The notes: generated by a model not told the origin, from the sequence alone. Counted from the first letter of the stretch, positions 49,361 through 59,341 are shown. The stretch is DNA of 64,000 nt from Trypanosoma brucei gambiense DAL972 (GCF_000210295.1 NC_026744.1:2418001-2482000), one strand, 5' to 3'. Translations and numbers: made by a program.

Positions 49361-50221
49361 ATGGTCTTTTCAATTCCCTCATATCTTTGCCTTGGCGATC
49401 GTCCCAAGAAGGTGGTAGATGAACGGTTGCATGGTGTAAACTTTTTGACGTCACGTCCCAAAACAGGTCACTACCCCGATGCATTGTTCGATAAGGAATT
49501 CCGTTACGTGTACAACGGGGACCGGTACCCCGATCCTGAAACGATGGCACGTCGAGAGCAGATGGAAAATCGTAAGCGATACATAACGGCTACCGGTTTC
49601 ATAAGTGTTTTTCGCCCAAAGAAGGGCGAAGGACTTGGCTCTAACTACGGCCTACTCCAACAAGAACCCTACATACACATGCCCGATCACCCGCAGACCC
49701 GCGGACCGCAACCCTTCCCGAAGGTTAAACCGCGGCAGATATACACATCACCCAGTAAGGCTGGGAGTTATGGAACTCCGGGGCTAGCGATAACTGACAT
49801 TGGCAATGAATACATTGCTACCATATACGATCAAGAGCGCATTAATGCGAAGAAGGAACGAGATGTGTGGCGGCAACGCATGCCCCCCGTTCCCTTTAAA
49901 CCGGTGGGGCGACGGGGTTACACATTCGACGAGGGGCCAGCTACTGGCGTGTCTATGTGCTACATAATGACATGTCCATTCAGGGAAAAACGTGTGCAGC
50001 CGGTGATGAAGCACTTCATCATTGACAAAATGTGGCTTCCGGCTGGTTACATACCAGACCGGCCACCACCAGTAGAGTACTGGGAGGATCCTTACAATGG
50101 ATTTGATCCCCGTGTGGACCCCAAGTCACGCCTGAAGAAATCAGAAGATTCAATATTTAGAACAGGTTTCCGCGGAGACAACTTTTTCTACACTCGGAGT
50201 ATCGTGTTTAGGCGCCTGTGA
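49361..50221 (+). CDS. CFAP96: CFAP96 (C4orf47) homologue, flagellum-associated
   Basis: Product of 286 aa (human about 309 aa). The family order is kept: an N-terminal F-S-x-x-x-Y-L-x-x-G-D motif, H-G-V-N-F-L-T-S-R-P-K-T-G-H-Y-P-D, R-Y-V-Y-N-G-D-x-Y, then F-x-P-K-K-G-E-G-L-G-S-N-Y-G-L and, after a Pro-rich linker, K-P-R-Q-I-Y-T-S-P-S-K-A-G-S-Y-G. The last two match the family's C-G-L-G-S-Y-Y-G-T and Y-T-N-P-G-K-K-G-T-G-Y-G segments. CFAP96 is associated with cilia and centrosomes in animals, and conservation here supports a flagellar axoneme or basal-body role. No membrane segment or signal peptide. Confidence 0.82.
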   Translation: MVFSIPSYLCLGDRPKKVVDERLHGVNFLTSRPKTGHYPDALFDKEFRYVYNGDRYPDPETMARREQMENRKRYITATGFISVFRPKKGEGLGSNYGLLQQEPYIHMPDHPQTRGPQPFPKVKPRQIYTSPSKAGSYGTPGLAITDIGNEYIATIYDQERINAKKERDVWRQRMPPVPFKPVGRRGYTFDEGPATGVSMCYIMTCPFREKRVQPVMKHFIIDKMWLPAGYIPDRPPPVEYWEDPYNGFDPRVDPKSRLKKSEDSIFRTGFRGDNFFYTRSIVFRRL

Positions 50222-50378
50222 TGGTGTGCTCTGGTTTCGAAGGGAAAAAGAAGGTGTTTCAAATGATGACAAACAATAGCGAAACAACAAGGGGGTGAGC
50301 GCGATGCTTGATGATAATGATGATGATGTGTGAGCTAGAATGAACAAGAAGAAAAAAATAACGTGTCATTAGCTCGCA

Positions 50379-50416
<38 letters not shown>

Positions 50417-51470
50417 CATACATGCATTAGAGTGAAATTGAAGTGAGGAGGATGTGGCAGGTGGGAAAGCAATGGATAGTTTATTGCTTATTATTTAGAA
50501 CATACCAGCTACTGGAGAGATTCACGTTGGCTACACACCGTTGTTACAGGTGCTGCCTTCCACTCTATATAGGCCCCGTTTGTCAGCGACCCAGAGGAGT
50601 TTCTCGATTACACTTCTGTAGGGGCCAGGTTAGACACATTTGGTGCATTGGCACAACGGAGGGTGCGGTTATGCATCCCATTGGACGATGCGGGGCGAAG
50701 GGGTTTGGAGCAAACATGTGTGAAATGAGCAGGAGAGGGCGGATTTTTTGCTTACTAGTTTCTGGAAAGCACAACTGATATTTCCTGACTTGGCTCAGAA
50801 AAATTTCCCCTTGCCATCGGGACTGCAACACCAATTTTGAGGCGTCCCTCTTCACGTCCCTCTCCCCCCTCCTTGCGTTTTGCGTCTTAATGTAGCCACG
50901 CATTGTCCTGAGACTCCCCACCACGCGTGAAGTTAACGGTTTATCACATGTATGCAAGAGTTTTTATACATTTGTATGGATCTGTTGGTGGGCATCCACT
51001 GAACGATTGTTGCCCCATCAGGCCACCCTTGCCGTCGTGTTTTGTTTGGCTGCGGAGTGTGTGCCGCGACTAGATAACTTTGTCGAGTTCATTTCTTGCT
51101 TTTGTCCTTACTTTTTTGGTTTCACCACATTTTTACATTCGCGGACGCTTTTAGTCGCAACTAAGAAGACGTAGCGACAGACACGAACCTAAGGAACACA
51201 AGGGTTTGACAGAAAAAGAGTTCTAGATTTGAGCACCGTATTTTCGTATCGGGACGGGAAGTTTATATCAGCACCAGGTGTTTGGGAAAAAACCCTCTTC
51301 TTTTAAAGAAAGAAAACAAGATACACTTGCGCTGACTTCACGAACACAGATAAAGAGGTACACAGCGTGGAAGCAAAAAAAAAAATAAATAGATTTTGTA
51401 CTTTTAACGTCCTTGCTCTTATAAACATTTCCGGAGAAGAGGGGTGAGGTGGAGGCGGTTGAGTCGAGGT
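50222..51470 (+). other. Intergenic region CFAP96-kinesin
   Basis: About 1.25 kb. Contains the (TA)n tract at 50381-50409 and a short (GAT)n-like run near 50309-50326. An ORF at 50443-50778 lacks supporting features. No gene supported. Confidence 0.5.
50381..50409. repeat. (TA)n microsatellite
   Basis: Fourteen or more consecutive TA dinucleotides, followed by a TGTATGTACATACATGC tail. Probably length-variable. Confidence 0.95.
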
Positions 51471-53480
51471 ATGCAAAGATTGGCAGGGAAGCGGCAAAGG
51501 CAACATGAAGCAAGCGACCTTGTCCCCAAAAGTGCTGAACCCGCCAGAAGTAAAAATTCCAGGAACACTGCTTCTGAACCGGGCTCGGGTTCCCTCCGGC
51601 ACAACTCCATAGGAGGGGGAGATATGATGTGGAAACGGAAAACAAAGGAACTTCGGGAGCAGATTGTTCAATTAGCCGCACTGTATGCAACGAAGGCACG
51701 TGAGACCGAAGAAGTCCAAGACGCCATAGAGGAAATGGTTGTCTCACACGAGGCGGAGTTAGCGGGTGTTGTAGCGGGTGACGAATCCCATAGGCGGCGG
51801 CACTTCGATGCACTCGTTCACTTGCGGGCCCGTGAGGACGGCTGCCATTCTGAAAGGCAGCGTGCCTTGGACGAAACGGTGGTATTGCAGCAGCAGCGTA
51901 CAGAACTGGAGCGAGCGCATGACCGCCTTCGGGAAGATATCGTTATTCAATCTGATGCGTTAGAGCAGCTTCAAAGGGAAATTGAGGAACAATCAGAAGA
52001 ACTGTTAGAGGAACAGAGAAAACTAGATGCGATAGTGGAGCACCACAACCTCATGAAGGATGCCACCTACGGGTTTTCCGGGGAGGTCCAGGAAATAATG
52101 AGGGAACTGGAGCGCATCAGGGTTGACAAGGAAAGGGTTGAAAGAGCCGGAAAGCAGACGGAAATATTACGGCGTCAGCTGTATTCACAATGTGAAGAGA
52201 TGAAGGGAACGATCCGCGTGTACTGCCGCGTTAAGGGTGGCTTGAACTCGGAGTCGGTTGCAGCGGGTCCGGTTCCTGATGTGCGTAGTGGGAGCAGCAA
52301 CCCTTGCGGTGATCCTGATTTATGCCTCTCTGAGACCCCTCGTGAAGACTCTGTTTCCTCGCGGAGCACGATGCAAACAACCGTGAGCGCCAACCCAGCA
52401 TGTATTTATGCTTCAAAGGAAATAGGGAAGATCAGAAGGGATGCTCCGGTGGGACGATTTATTTTCCCGGACGGTGATGCGACTGAGAAACGGTCGATTT
52501 GTGTGTTGCTTTCACGTAACAACGCCACCTCAACGGGAAGGCAAGAGTCGAAGGAAACATTTACTTTCGACCGTGTCTTCGACGGCACCGCTACCCAAGA
52601 GGCTGTTTACGCTGATGTCGAGCCCCTCGTAAACTGCGCCGTTGATGGCTACCGGGTTTGCGTTTTCGCTTACGGCCAGACGGGCTCTGGCAAAACCTAT
52701 TCCATGCAGGGTGACCAACACGACGGGCAGCGCTGCGGCATAACACCCAGGGCACTACGGACAGTGTTCAAGCGGCGGGAAGAGTTAGAGGCTGATGGGT
52801 GGAAGTACCAACTTAGCTGCTATTTTGTGGAAATATACAACGAGGTTATCAGAGATTTGCTGCAAGAAGCTTCCCTGTACGAGCCCGGTGGGGCCGCGGC
52901 TTCCCAGCCAAATTATCACATCATCAAGCAAAGTAACGAAACTGGTTCAACAAGCATAAGCGGTGTTACAGAGAAGCGTATCAACTCATTTGAGGACTTT
53001 CGGCGTTTGTATGACATCGCGATGAAGAACCGTAGCACGGCGAAGACGATGATAAACGACAGATCGTCCCGTTCCCACTGTATTTTCGTGCTGCGTATTA
53101 TGGGCGAACACGCTGGTATGCGTCAACGCAGTGAGGGGGCACTTTGCATGGTGGATTTGGCCGGGAGCGAGCGAGTACATGAATCTGGTGTGCAAGGGAA
53201 ACAGTTCAAGGAAGCAGTGAACATCAACCGCAGTTTGCTCGACCTCGGAAAGTGCATCAGTGCTCTTAACAAATCTGGAAGTGTGGCTCCATGGCGTAAC
53301 TGCAAGTTGACATATTTACTGCAAAACTACCTGGGCGCAAAGGGTGGGAAGATGCTAATGCTCGTCACTGTGTCCGATCAGGAGGAGCACTTGACAGAAA
53401 GTATCAATTCCCTTCGCTTCGCCAAACGCGTTAATCAGACGGCCATTGGTCCCTCAACGAAGCGTGTCGGTAACTTCTAA
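51471..53480 (+). CDS. Kinesin-14-type C-terminal motor
   Basis: Product of 669 aa from the first ATG (an upstream GTG is unlikely). The N-terminal ~55 residues are basic and Ser-rich. Residues 55-235 are coiled coil, ending in the kinesin-14 neck (L-R-R-Q-L-Y-S-Q-C-E-E-M-K-G). The motor follows: I-R-V-Y-C-R-V-K, the P-loop G-Q-T-G-S-G-K-T (402-409), N-D-R-S-S-R-S-H (switch I, 529-536), D-L-A-G-S-E (switch II, 562-567) and N-x-S-L-x-x-L. The motor at the C-terminal end predicts minus-end movement. Oddities are an insert of about 100 residues between the first strand and F-T-F-D-R-V-F (255-363), and K-G in place of the usual R-P after C-R-V. Confidence 0.92.
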   Translation: MQRLAGKRQRQHEASDLVPKSAEPARSKNSRNTASEPGSGSLRHNSIGGGDMMWKRKTKELREQIVQLAALYATKARETEEVQDAIEEMVVSHEAELAGVVAGDESHRRRHFDALVHLRAREDGCHSERQRALDETVVLQQQRTELERAHDRLREDIVIQSDALEQLQREIEEQSEELLEEQRKLDAIVEHHNLMKDATYGFSGEVQEIMRELERIRVDKERVERAGKQTEILRRQLYSQCEEMKGTIRVYCRVKGGLNSESVAAGPVPDVRSGSSNPCGDPDLCLSETPREDSVSSRSTMQTTVSANPACIYASKEIGKIRRDAPVGRFIFPDGDATEKRSICVLLSRNNATSTGRQESKETFTFDRVFDGTATQEAVYADVEPLVNCAVDGYRVCVFAYGQTGSGKTYSMQGDQHDGQRCGITPRALRTVFKRREELEADGWKYQLSCYFVEIYNEVIRDLLQEASLYEPGGAAASQPNYHIIKQSNETGSTSISGVTEKRINSFEDFRRLYDIAMKNRSTAKTMINDRSSRSHCIFVLRIMGEHAGMRQRSEGALCMVDLAGSERVHESGVQGKQFKEAVNINRSLLDLGKCISALNKSGSVAPWRNCKLTYLLQNYLGAKGGKMLMLVTVSDQEEHLTESINSLRFAKRVNQTAIGPSTKRVGNF

Positions 53481-53680
53481 AGAGATGCTGTGAAGGTTCT
53501 TCTTCTTTGCCTCTCGTAGCCACTAGACTCACTGTCTCCTACATATTTCTTGTTACTGACCATGTTTGTGTTGAAACTATCGGCGCGCCTCTGCCCGTTT
53601 CCACGGAAAGGCGTGCTCCTCCAGACAGGGAGGATCAGTGAGGCAGCGGGTGCATCTGGTTGTGTCTCACCTCGATGTGC

Positions 53681-53686
<6 letters not shown>

Positions 53687-53720
<34 letters not shown>
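53687..53720. repeat. (TA)n microsatellite
   Basis: Seventeen AT repeats followed by a TATATG and TG run to about 53738. Confidence 0.95.
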
Positions 53721-53726
<6 letters not shown>

Positions 53727-54121
53727 GTGTGTGTGTGTTCTCTTATTAGTACATCACACTATCAGAGCGGACGTAAATCAGGCCTGTATTTCGCCGGTTG
53801 GTGACCTCGGACCTGGCCAAAGAGTTTTTTCCGGCTTCTTATCATCGGGGATACGTGGTGTGTAAAATCAGTTTGCCCTACATGTCGGTACAGCACCGCT
53901 GGAAATGGTAATTGCAGTGCCGTTTTTGAATGCAGCAAGCGCACCTTTCGCTAAAACTTGGTCGACGTGGCGATGGCTACTTGTTCCCCTTGGATTTTTC
54001 CGAATGGCGATCCCGAAAAAGGGGGGATAACGAAAGGTCGGACAGTGCTTTTACCCTTGATATTACCACATGTTTCCCTGCCCGTGCAACTCTGTCTTTT
54101 CCCTTTCTTTTCCTGTGGTGC

Positions 54122-54123
54122 AG
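54122..54123 (+). promoter_or_regulatory. Candidate trans-splice acceptor for the RAD5-like gene
   Basis: First AG after the tract at 54090-54112. The first ATG afterward is 54288, which fixes the start. Confidence 0.5.
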
Positions 54124-54287
54124 TAAGGCAACCAAACAAGAATAAAAAGAAAGCGATTTTAAGGGAAGCAGGGAAGAAGGTTCAAAGGGGTTGAAAAGGA
54201 AGAAAGGGCCAAGCACGAAGGCGAAGCTTCTGGCTCAGTGGGAGGCATATCGAGTACGGAAGCATCGACCCAAAGGAGTCGTAACAA

Positions 54288-56648
54288 ATGCTGCCTTGCC
54301 CAAGCGAAGACACAACCCGTGATCTTCAAGGGGCGTGGTTTGGTGCAGCTACAGATTGTTGTTCAGATCACAATCCTTCAAGTGTGTACTCCGACGATGG
54401 GCAGGCGCAGAATCCCGAAACCAATTTTTTGGATGAAAAAAGCGGTTGTGCTGGTGGAAGCGCGTGGGCAAAACTAACATCGGTTATCCCAGAATTCAAT
54501 GAAGGCAATGAAGAACTCCCTGAGCTTCCCGCATGTGTAGAGAAGCTCGGGCTGAGTCCCCTTGAGCAAAAGGTCTTTTCCTGGATGAGGGAGCAAGAAG
54601 AAAAACCATGGAGTCGTGAAATTTCCACCTTACGTCCCGAGGGTACATCGCCTGTGGGGGAGCAAGTGGAGCAGGATAGGGCTAAAGGCGGTATACTATT
54701 CGGTATCGGCAGTGATAAGCTGATGGCACCCCTGCGTGCGCTGCGTGAGGTCGATCATCAGAGAAGCCACTCTACACTGGAAAACACCGTTTGCATCGAT
54801 GGTGGGCCAATGCTTGTGTTGTGTAAGAAACGCCACGTACGGCGGTTAATGGAGATTCTGCATCATGATGGCGCCCACTCACTTTCCCGGGTTTTGGCTT
54901 ACACCGGCCGAGGAAACGTTCACTTGACACCGACCCAGATAGGTTCGGATTATGATTATGTACTCTCAACGTACAGTACACTTCGGCGTGAGCCTGATCC
55001 GAGGTCCGAACTCCCAGGGAAACTGTACCTGGTCCACTGGAGGCGTGTTGTGCTTTTCGAGCCGTACTTCTTGTGTGACTTCACTCGCACTGAGAGCTAC
55101 TTGTGCACTGAGTTGCAGGCAGACGCTCGGTGGATCTTCTGTGGAGAACGGTTTGTAATGCGAACACATAAACTCTACGGGTTTGTTCGCTTCTTGAACG
55201 AGCCGTTGTTAAAGTCATGGGTATTTTGGAGTGAACGAGTGGCGGACAAGAAGGAAGTGGATCGTTCGGTTTTCGATTCTGATAAAAACACGGAGCTGAA
55301 ACGAGTGCTCTCTACAATGTGTCGTCAGACCCGGCGGGCATGCCTAATAATGGAGGGTGGCCGAGGCGCCAACAGTATGAATGTGATTAAAGTCAACCTA
55401 ACGGAGGAGGAGAAGGAGTTCTACAACGCTACATTTGACAGGGCGGTGAGTAGTGTCTCCTCTTCAACTGATCAGCAAACGTCGTGCCTCCCGGTACTCG
55501 AAATCATCAACTTGTGCCGTCTCATTACCCTTCATTTGTATGTTGGTCGGGAGACTTTTCAACGGATGAGCCCCCCGCCCCTCACTCCAGAAGAACGCGA
55601 GGAGCAGCTAACGTCATTTTTCGACCTGCTTGCCAACGACGGATTGCGCGAGCGTGCATTCACCACAGAACTGAGGAATAAGTTACGAAGTGGAGTTCTT
55701 GACGAAGAATGTGGCATTTGTTTTTTGAGGATTAACACGCCTGGAATCCTTAACTGTGCGCACTATTTTTGCGTGGGATGCATTGACAAAATCAAGAAAA
55801 GCGGTCGCCCATACTGCCCCAATTGCAGAACTGTGCTAAATCATCGGACTGTCGTTCCACCCGGGTTGCTCAAGTGCCCTGAGGACGAACCTGTACCGAG
55901 CGACTTTTCCCAGTGGGGTCCGAGCTCCAAGGCCGAGGTACTTGTCGAGAACTTGAAGAAACTCTCTGGCGACCACAGGGCGATTGTATTTGGTTGTTCA
56001 AGTCAATTCTTTCAATATTTGCAATGGTACCTGCGGCAACATGGGATGGATACTTACACTTTTGGCAGCTGCAAGGGACTGCAAGAAGTGAAAAGAGTAC
56101 AACAATGGTTGGACAGCGGTGCCCAAGGGGCGAGTGCGGAGAGGAATGATGAAAGCAAGCATCTACCTCGTGTTCTGCTCGTCCTATTAACCGACTGCGA
56201 CGAAGACGTGCGCTTCAAGGGTATAACCCACTGCTTCTTCATGCACGCGACGTGGTGTCCCGTTATCGAGCATCATGCTCTTGAATGCATTGAACATTAT
56301 GACGAGGAGAAAGAGTTGGAGGTGGTGAAGATTTTAGCAAATGTTGGGTTAGAACAGACAATTGATGAACTGTGCCAGAGGAAGCGGAGTGACGGTTCCG
56401 ATGATTATATTACCTCAGCCGAGGTGTTTGAGGTGTTTAACGAAACTGCCAACGTCAATGATTTCATGGTTCGTACCACCACACAGGTTCCGCAAAACGA
56501 AGAGGGCGAGAACAACGAAGAGGGCGAGAACAACGAAGAGTACGAGAGCGACGAAGAGTACGAGAGCGACGAAGAGTACGAGGGCGACGAAGAGTACGAG
56601 AGCGACGAAGAGTACGAGGGCGACGAAGAGGATGGTGATAATCAGTGA
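54288..56648 (+). CDS. RAD5/HLTF-like SNF2 protein with RING finger, ATPase motifs degenerate
   Basis: Product of 786 aa. The order follows RAD5/RAD16-type SNF2 proteins: lobe 1 at about 134-300 (G-G-I-L start, Y-D-Y-V-L-S-T-Y-S-T-L at 222-232, H-W-R-R-V-V-L at 250-256), then L-Y-G-F-V-R-F-L. A C3HC4 RING follows (C475, C478, C490, H492, C495, C498, C510, C513), then lobe 2 (S-S-K-A-E-V-L at 546-552 to about 695). The catalytic motifs are lost. The P-loop G-x-G-K-T reads G-S-D-K-L, DEAH reads F-E-P-Y, the G-T-P motif reads C-G-E-R, and the motif V/VI region has no R-x-x-R. Only the RING looks functional, suggesting a ubiquitin-ligase or scaffold role. Residues 738-786 are acidic repeats. The start is the first ATG after the acceptor at 54122-54123. 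Confidence 0.83.
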   Translation: MLPCPSEDTTRDLQGAWFGAATDCCSDHNPSSVYSDDGQAQNPETNFLDEKSGCAGGSAWAKLTSVIPEFNEGNEELPELPACVEKLGLSPLEQKVFSWMREQEEKPWSREISTLRPEGTSPVGEQVEQDRAKGGILFGIGSDKLMAPLRALREVDHQRSHSTLENTVCIDGGPMLVLCKKRHVRRLMEILHHDGAHSLSRVLAYTGRGNVHLTPTQIGSDYDYVLSTYSTLRREPDPRSELPGKLYLVHWRRVVLFEPYFLCDFTRTESYLCTELQADARWIFCGERFVMRTHKLYGFVRFLNEPLLKSWVFWSERVADKKEVDRSVFDSDKNTELKRVLSTMCRQTRRACLIMEGGRGANSMNVIKVNLTEEEKEFYNATFDRAVSSVSSSTDQQTSCLPVLEIINLCRLITLHLYVGRETFQRMSPPPLTPEEREEQLTSFFDLLANDGLRERAFTTELRNKLRSGVLDEECGICFLRINTPGILNCAHYFCVGCIDKIKKSGRPYCPNCRTVLNHRTVVPPGLLKCPEDEPVPSDFSQWGPSSKAEVLVENLKKLSGDHRAIVFGCSSQFFQYLQWYLRQHGMDTYTFGSCKGLQEVKRVQQWLDSGAQGASAERNDESKHLPRVLLVLLTDCDEDVRFKGITHCFFMHATWCPVIEHHALECIEHYDEEKELEVVKILANVGLEQTIDELCQRKRSDGSDDYITSAEVFEVFNETANVNDFMVRTTTQVPQNEEGENNEEGENNEEYESDEEYESDEEYEGDEEYESDEEYEGDEEDGDNQ
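56499..56624 (+). repeat. 18-bp coding repeats, acidic tail
   Basis: Seven tandem 18-bp units encoding six residues each: E-E-G-E-N-N twice, E-E-Y-E-S-D twice, then E-E-Y-E-G-D, E-E-Y-E-S-D and E-E-Y-E-G-D. The units keep codon-level identity, so the number probably varies between strains. Confidence 0.93.
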
Positions 56649-57949
56649 AGCGAATTCCAGCGATGATGGTTAGAGGGGCGGGTCCTTGCGACTTTAACAT
56701 GTGTCCGCTACCCTCCCCCACCCCGTTCTAGTATTCTCTCATGGTGGGAAGCATAGTGTGGAAACATCTGTGAAGGTTTCTCCTTACAGTAATTCTTTTT
56801 AGTTTTGTTACTTTGAAACTGATTTTTATTTTATTTGGTAATCACTCCATACGCAGGCGGTGTGAGGTGCGAGGGGGTCGCCCCCTCCTCCACTGGCAGC
56901 ACAGCCTAACACGAGGCTACCTGTATTGCTTGCACGTGCAGATGCTTTTATTTTTTAAAAAAAAAATACTTGCCGTTGGTTTGGGGAAAGGTTCTGGGGA
57001 GGGGTTGGCAGAAGGTGGTTCGGGTTGGGTTTAAGCAAACTGCTTATTAGCAGAGGCTTCTGTTCCTTGTGATAGGTGAGAAGCATTTTTTGTTATTTTT
57101 TTGTGCTTCGTTTAAGATAGCGGTATTACCCTCTGCTCAATGTAATCTTTTTGAAGCGTTGGTGCCGCCGCTTAAATGCGTAAGTAAACAAATGTGCAAA
57201 ACATATGCAAAATTGCTCTCTTTTATCTCGACTTTCTAAGTCGTGCCTTTACATTGGACTTAAACTATTATCTTCCACCTCCCGATATTTTCTTTTCTCC
57301 GTTGTCATTTTACACCGGACTATTTCCCCGCCTTCTGAAAAAACGCTATCCACGCGTGACGCCATTTCTACCGCCTTTTCCTCGTCATCCTAAGTGACAG
57401 TTGCAACAGTGCTGGTTGACCTTTTCTCACACGCTTCTATTTCTGTCTTGTGCTTATGTATGCACGTGGTGAAGGGGAGCGAGTGACTCGGTGTACTTTA
57501 CGGAGGGAAGGGGATTTAGTGAAGATGGTCATATAATATTCTCGCGATCACTCAGGGGGGAAGGTTGTGGTTAGCTGTGCCGTCTCCCTTAACCTTAGCC
57601 TTTTGTCGGTGCTCACTTTTAGACTCGCTGTGTCAGCACTTGTTTACGCCACTTCTTCGGCTTTTCTTCCGTTTTTTTAATTTTTTTTCCCTTTCGTCGT
57701 TCCATGCCATTTGGACGGCTACTTAACGAGTATCAATTATTTCAACTGGGTGGAGGAAGGATTTAACCAACAAGAGAGAAAGAACAAATAGAGCTCAAAC
57801 AAGGCACATACATAAACCGCAAGCAGGTGTGGTGTGTGCACACATATACACTCATTACGCCGATATAGACTCTAGCGCACAAGTAAGCAGAAAAATAGTT
57901 TACACATCAAATCGAAGGAAGTCGGAAAGTTACTTTTATTCATCACTTC
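56649..57949 (+). other. Long intergenic region RAD5-like to RPA1
   Basis: About 1.3 kb, no gene supported. Poly-A near 56956-56966. A strong T-rich tract at about 57660-57695 is followed by AG at 57729-57730. No ATG occurs after that AG until 57950, which supports the RPA1 start. Confidence 0.55.
57729..57730 (+). promoter_or_regulatory. Candidate trans-splice acceptor for RPA1
   Basis: First AG after a T-rich tract. The leader to 57950 is about 220 nt and contains no ATG. Confidence 0.5.
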
Positions 57950-59341
57950 ATGCAGCAGCCATCACAACAACAGATTCAACCAATCGATTCCTTGTCGCCA
58001 TTCCTTGGCGGCAAGTGGTGGATTCGCGCTCGCGTGACGGACAAGTCTGAAATACGAACGTGGAATAAACCAACCTCACAGGGGAAGCTGTTTTCTTTTA
58101 CGCTCATTGACGAGTCTGCTTCTATCCGAGCGACGGTATTCAATGAGGCGGTCGACATGTTCAATCCCCTCATAGTGAACGGACAGGTTTACTACTTTAG
58201 TGGGGGTCAGGTAAAAAATGCCAACCGTAAGTTCAGTAATGTGAATAATGACTACGAGTTGAGCTTTGACAACACCTGTCAAATATCAGCAGCAAGGGAT
58301 GTCGTTAGCTCGTCGATTCCCCTACAGCGGTATAACTTTGTGCCAATTGCCATCCTCAAGCAACGAGAAGTCGGTTCTTTAGTCGACGTGCTGGCTGTTG
58401 TGTTGAATGTGGAGGAATTGGGCACCATCGTACAGAGATCAACTGGTCGTGAGTTGGTCAGACGCACCGTGAAGGTTGCCGATTCCACCGCGGGGATTGA
58501 CGTCACCCTGTGGAACGAAAACGCCAAAGAGTGGCCACATCAACCTGGCACCGTACTGGCAATGCGGCAACTTAAGGTGGGGAGTTTTGATGGTGTAACG
58601 CTCTCCACAACAATGCAGTCTTCGTTTGATGTTAATCCAAACATCCCTGACGTGAAGAAGCTTCGTGAATGGTTTGAATCTACGGGTGGACGGGACGTCA
58701 GTTCACTTTCAATGCAGGGAAATAATGCTTTGGGGCTCGCGAGCAGTGGAGAAACCTACCGCGGCTACAAGTACATTGATGACATAACGACTGAGGGGCT
58801 CGGAAAAGGCCCGAAGCCGGACTACATCGATTTGCGTTGCGTTCCTGTTTACCTCAAACAGGATACACAGTGGTACGATGCCTGTCCACAATGCAACAAG
58901 AAAGTGATGCTCGAAGGGGCAATGGGTGATCGCTTCCGTTGTGAGAAATGTGACCAATCTATTGTACCAACACAACGGTACTTGGTGTCTATTCAAGTCA
59001 CAGATAACGTTTCGCAGGTGTGGCTCACGCTCTTTAATGAGTCGGGAGCCGAGTTCTTTGGCATGACGGCTCCTGAACTAAAAAGACGTCAGGAGGAGGA
59101 TCCCATGTTTGTGACAAAAGTGGCCCAGATGCGCATGAACCGTCCTGTGCTCATGCGTCTTCGTGTGAAGGAGGAGGGTCTCGGTGGCAATGAAGATTCG
59201 GAAAGGGTGCGCTTAAATGTTGTGCGCATTACGGAGTTTATGCCGCTGGACACCGTGACGGAGGATAAGCGACAAGCCATGGCGGCACAACTGCGGCAGG
59301 AGTGCGACGAAATGATTAAATGCATTAATGCCTACTTGTAA
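57950..59341 (+). CDS. RPA1: Replication protein A large subunit (RPA1, about 51 kDa)
   Basis: Product of 463 aa, shorter than the ~600 aa of animals and fungi because the N-terminal 70N OB domain is missing, as known for trypanosomatids. Three OB folds follow: A at about 22-115 (starting K-W-W-I-R-A-R-V-T-D-K), B at about 130-240 and C at about 290-455. OB-C holds the zinc-binding set C312-x2-C315, C331-x2-C334. It is the large single-stranded-DNA-binding subunit of the RPA trimer in replication and repair. Without 70N, interactions usually made by that domain must be absent or moved elsewhere. A Gln-rich stretch of nine residues opens the protein. Confidence 0.97.
   Translation: MQQPSQQQIQPIDSLSPFLGGKWWIRARVTDKSEIRTWNKPTSQGKLFSFTLIDESASIRATVFNEAVDMFNPLIVNGQVYYFSGGQVKNANRKFSNVNNDYELSFDNTCQISAARDVVSSSIPLQRYNFVPIAILKQREVGSLVDVLAVVLNVEELGTIVQRSTGRELVRRTVKVADSTAGIDVTLWNENAKEWPHQPGTVLAMRQLKVGSFDGVTLSTTMQSSFDVNPNIPDVKKLREWFESTGGRDVSSLSMQGNNALGLASSGETYRGYKYIDDITTEGLGKGPKPDYIDLRCVPVYLKQDTQWYDACPQCNKKVMLEGAMGDRFRCEKCDQSIVPTQRYLVSIQVTDNVSQVWLTLFNESGAEFFGMTAPELKRRQEEDPMFVTKVAQMRMNRPVLMRLRVKEEGLGGNEDSERVRLNVVRITEFMPLDTVTEDKRQAMAAQLRQECDEMIKCINAYL

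Larger units (their letters stand above)
53481..54287 (+). other. Intergenic region kinesin-RAD5-like
   Basis: Holds a (TA)n tract at 53687-53720. A pyrimidine tract at about 54090-54112 is followed by AG at 54122-54123. No ATG occurs from there to 54288. No gene seen. Confidence 0.5.

Noticed and set aside
50381..50409. Palindrome-like (TA)n as a possible origin or cruciform element
   Set aside because: Such tracts recur in several spacers (53687, 61310) and are common simple repeats. Nothing else supports a function.
54288..57949. RAD5-like protein and RPA1 as a dedicated repair operon
   Set aside because: Neighbourhood in trypanosome polycistrons is a weak guide to shared function, and the two genes are separated by 1.3 kb with separate splice signals.
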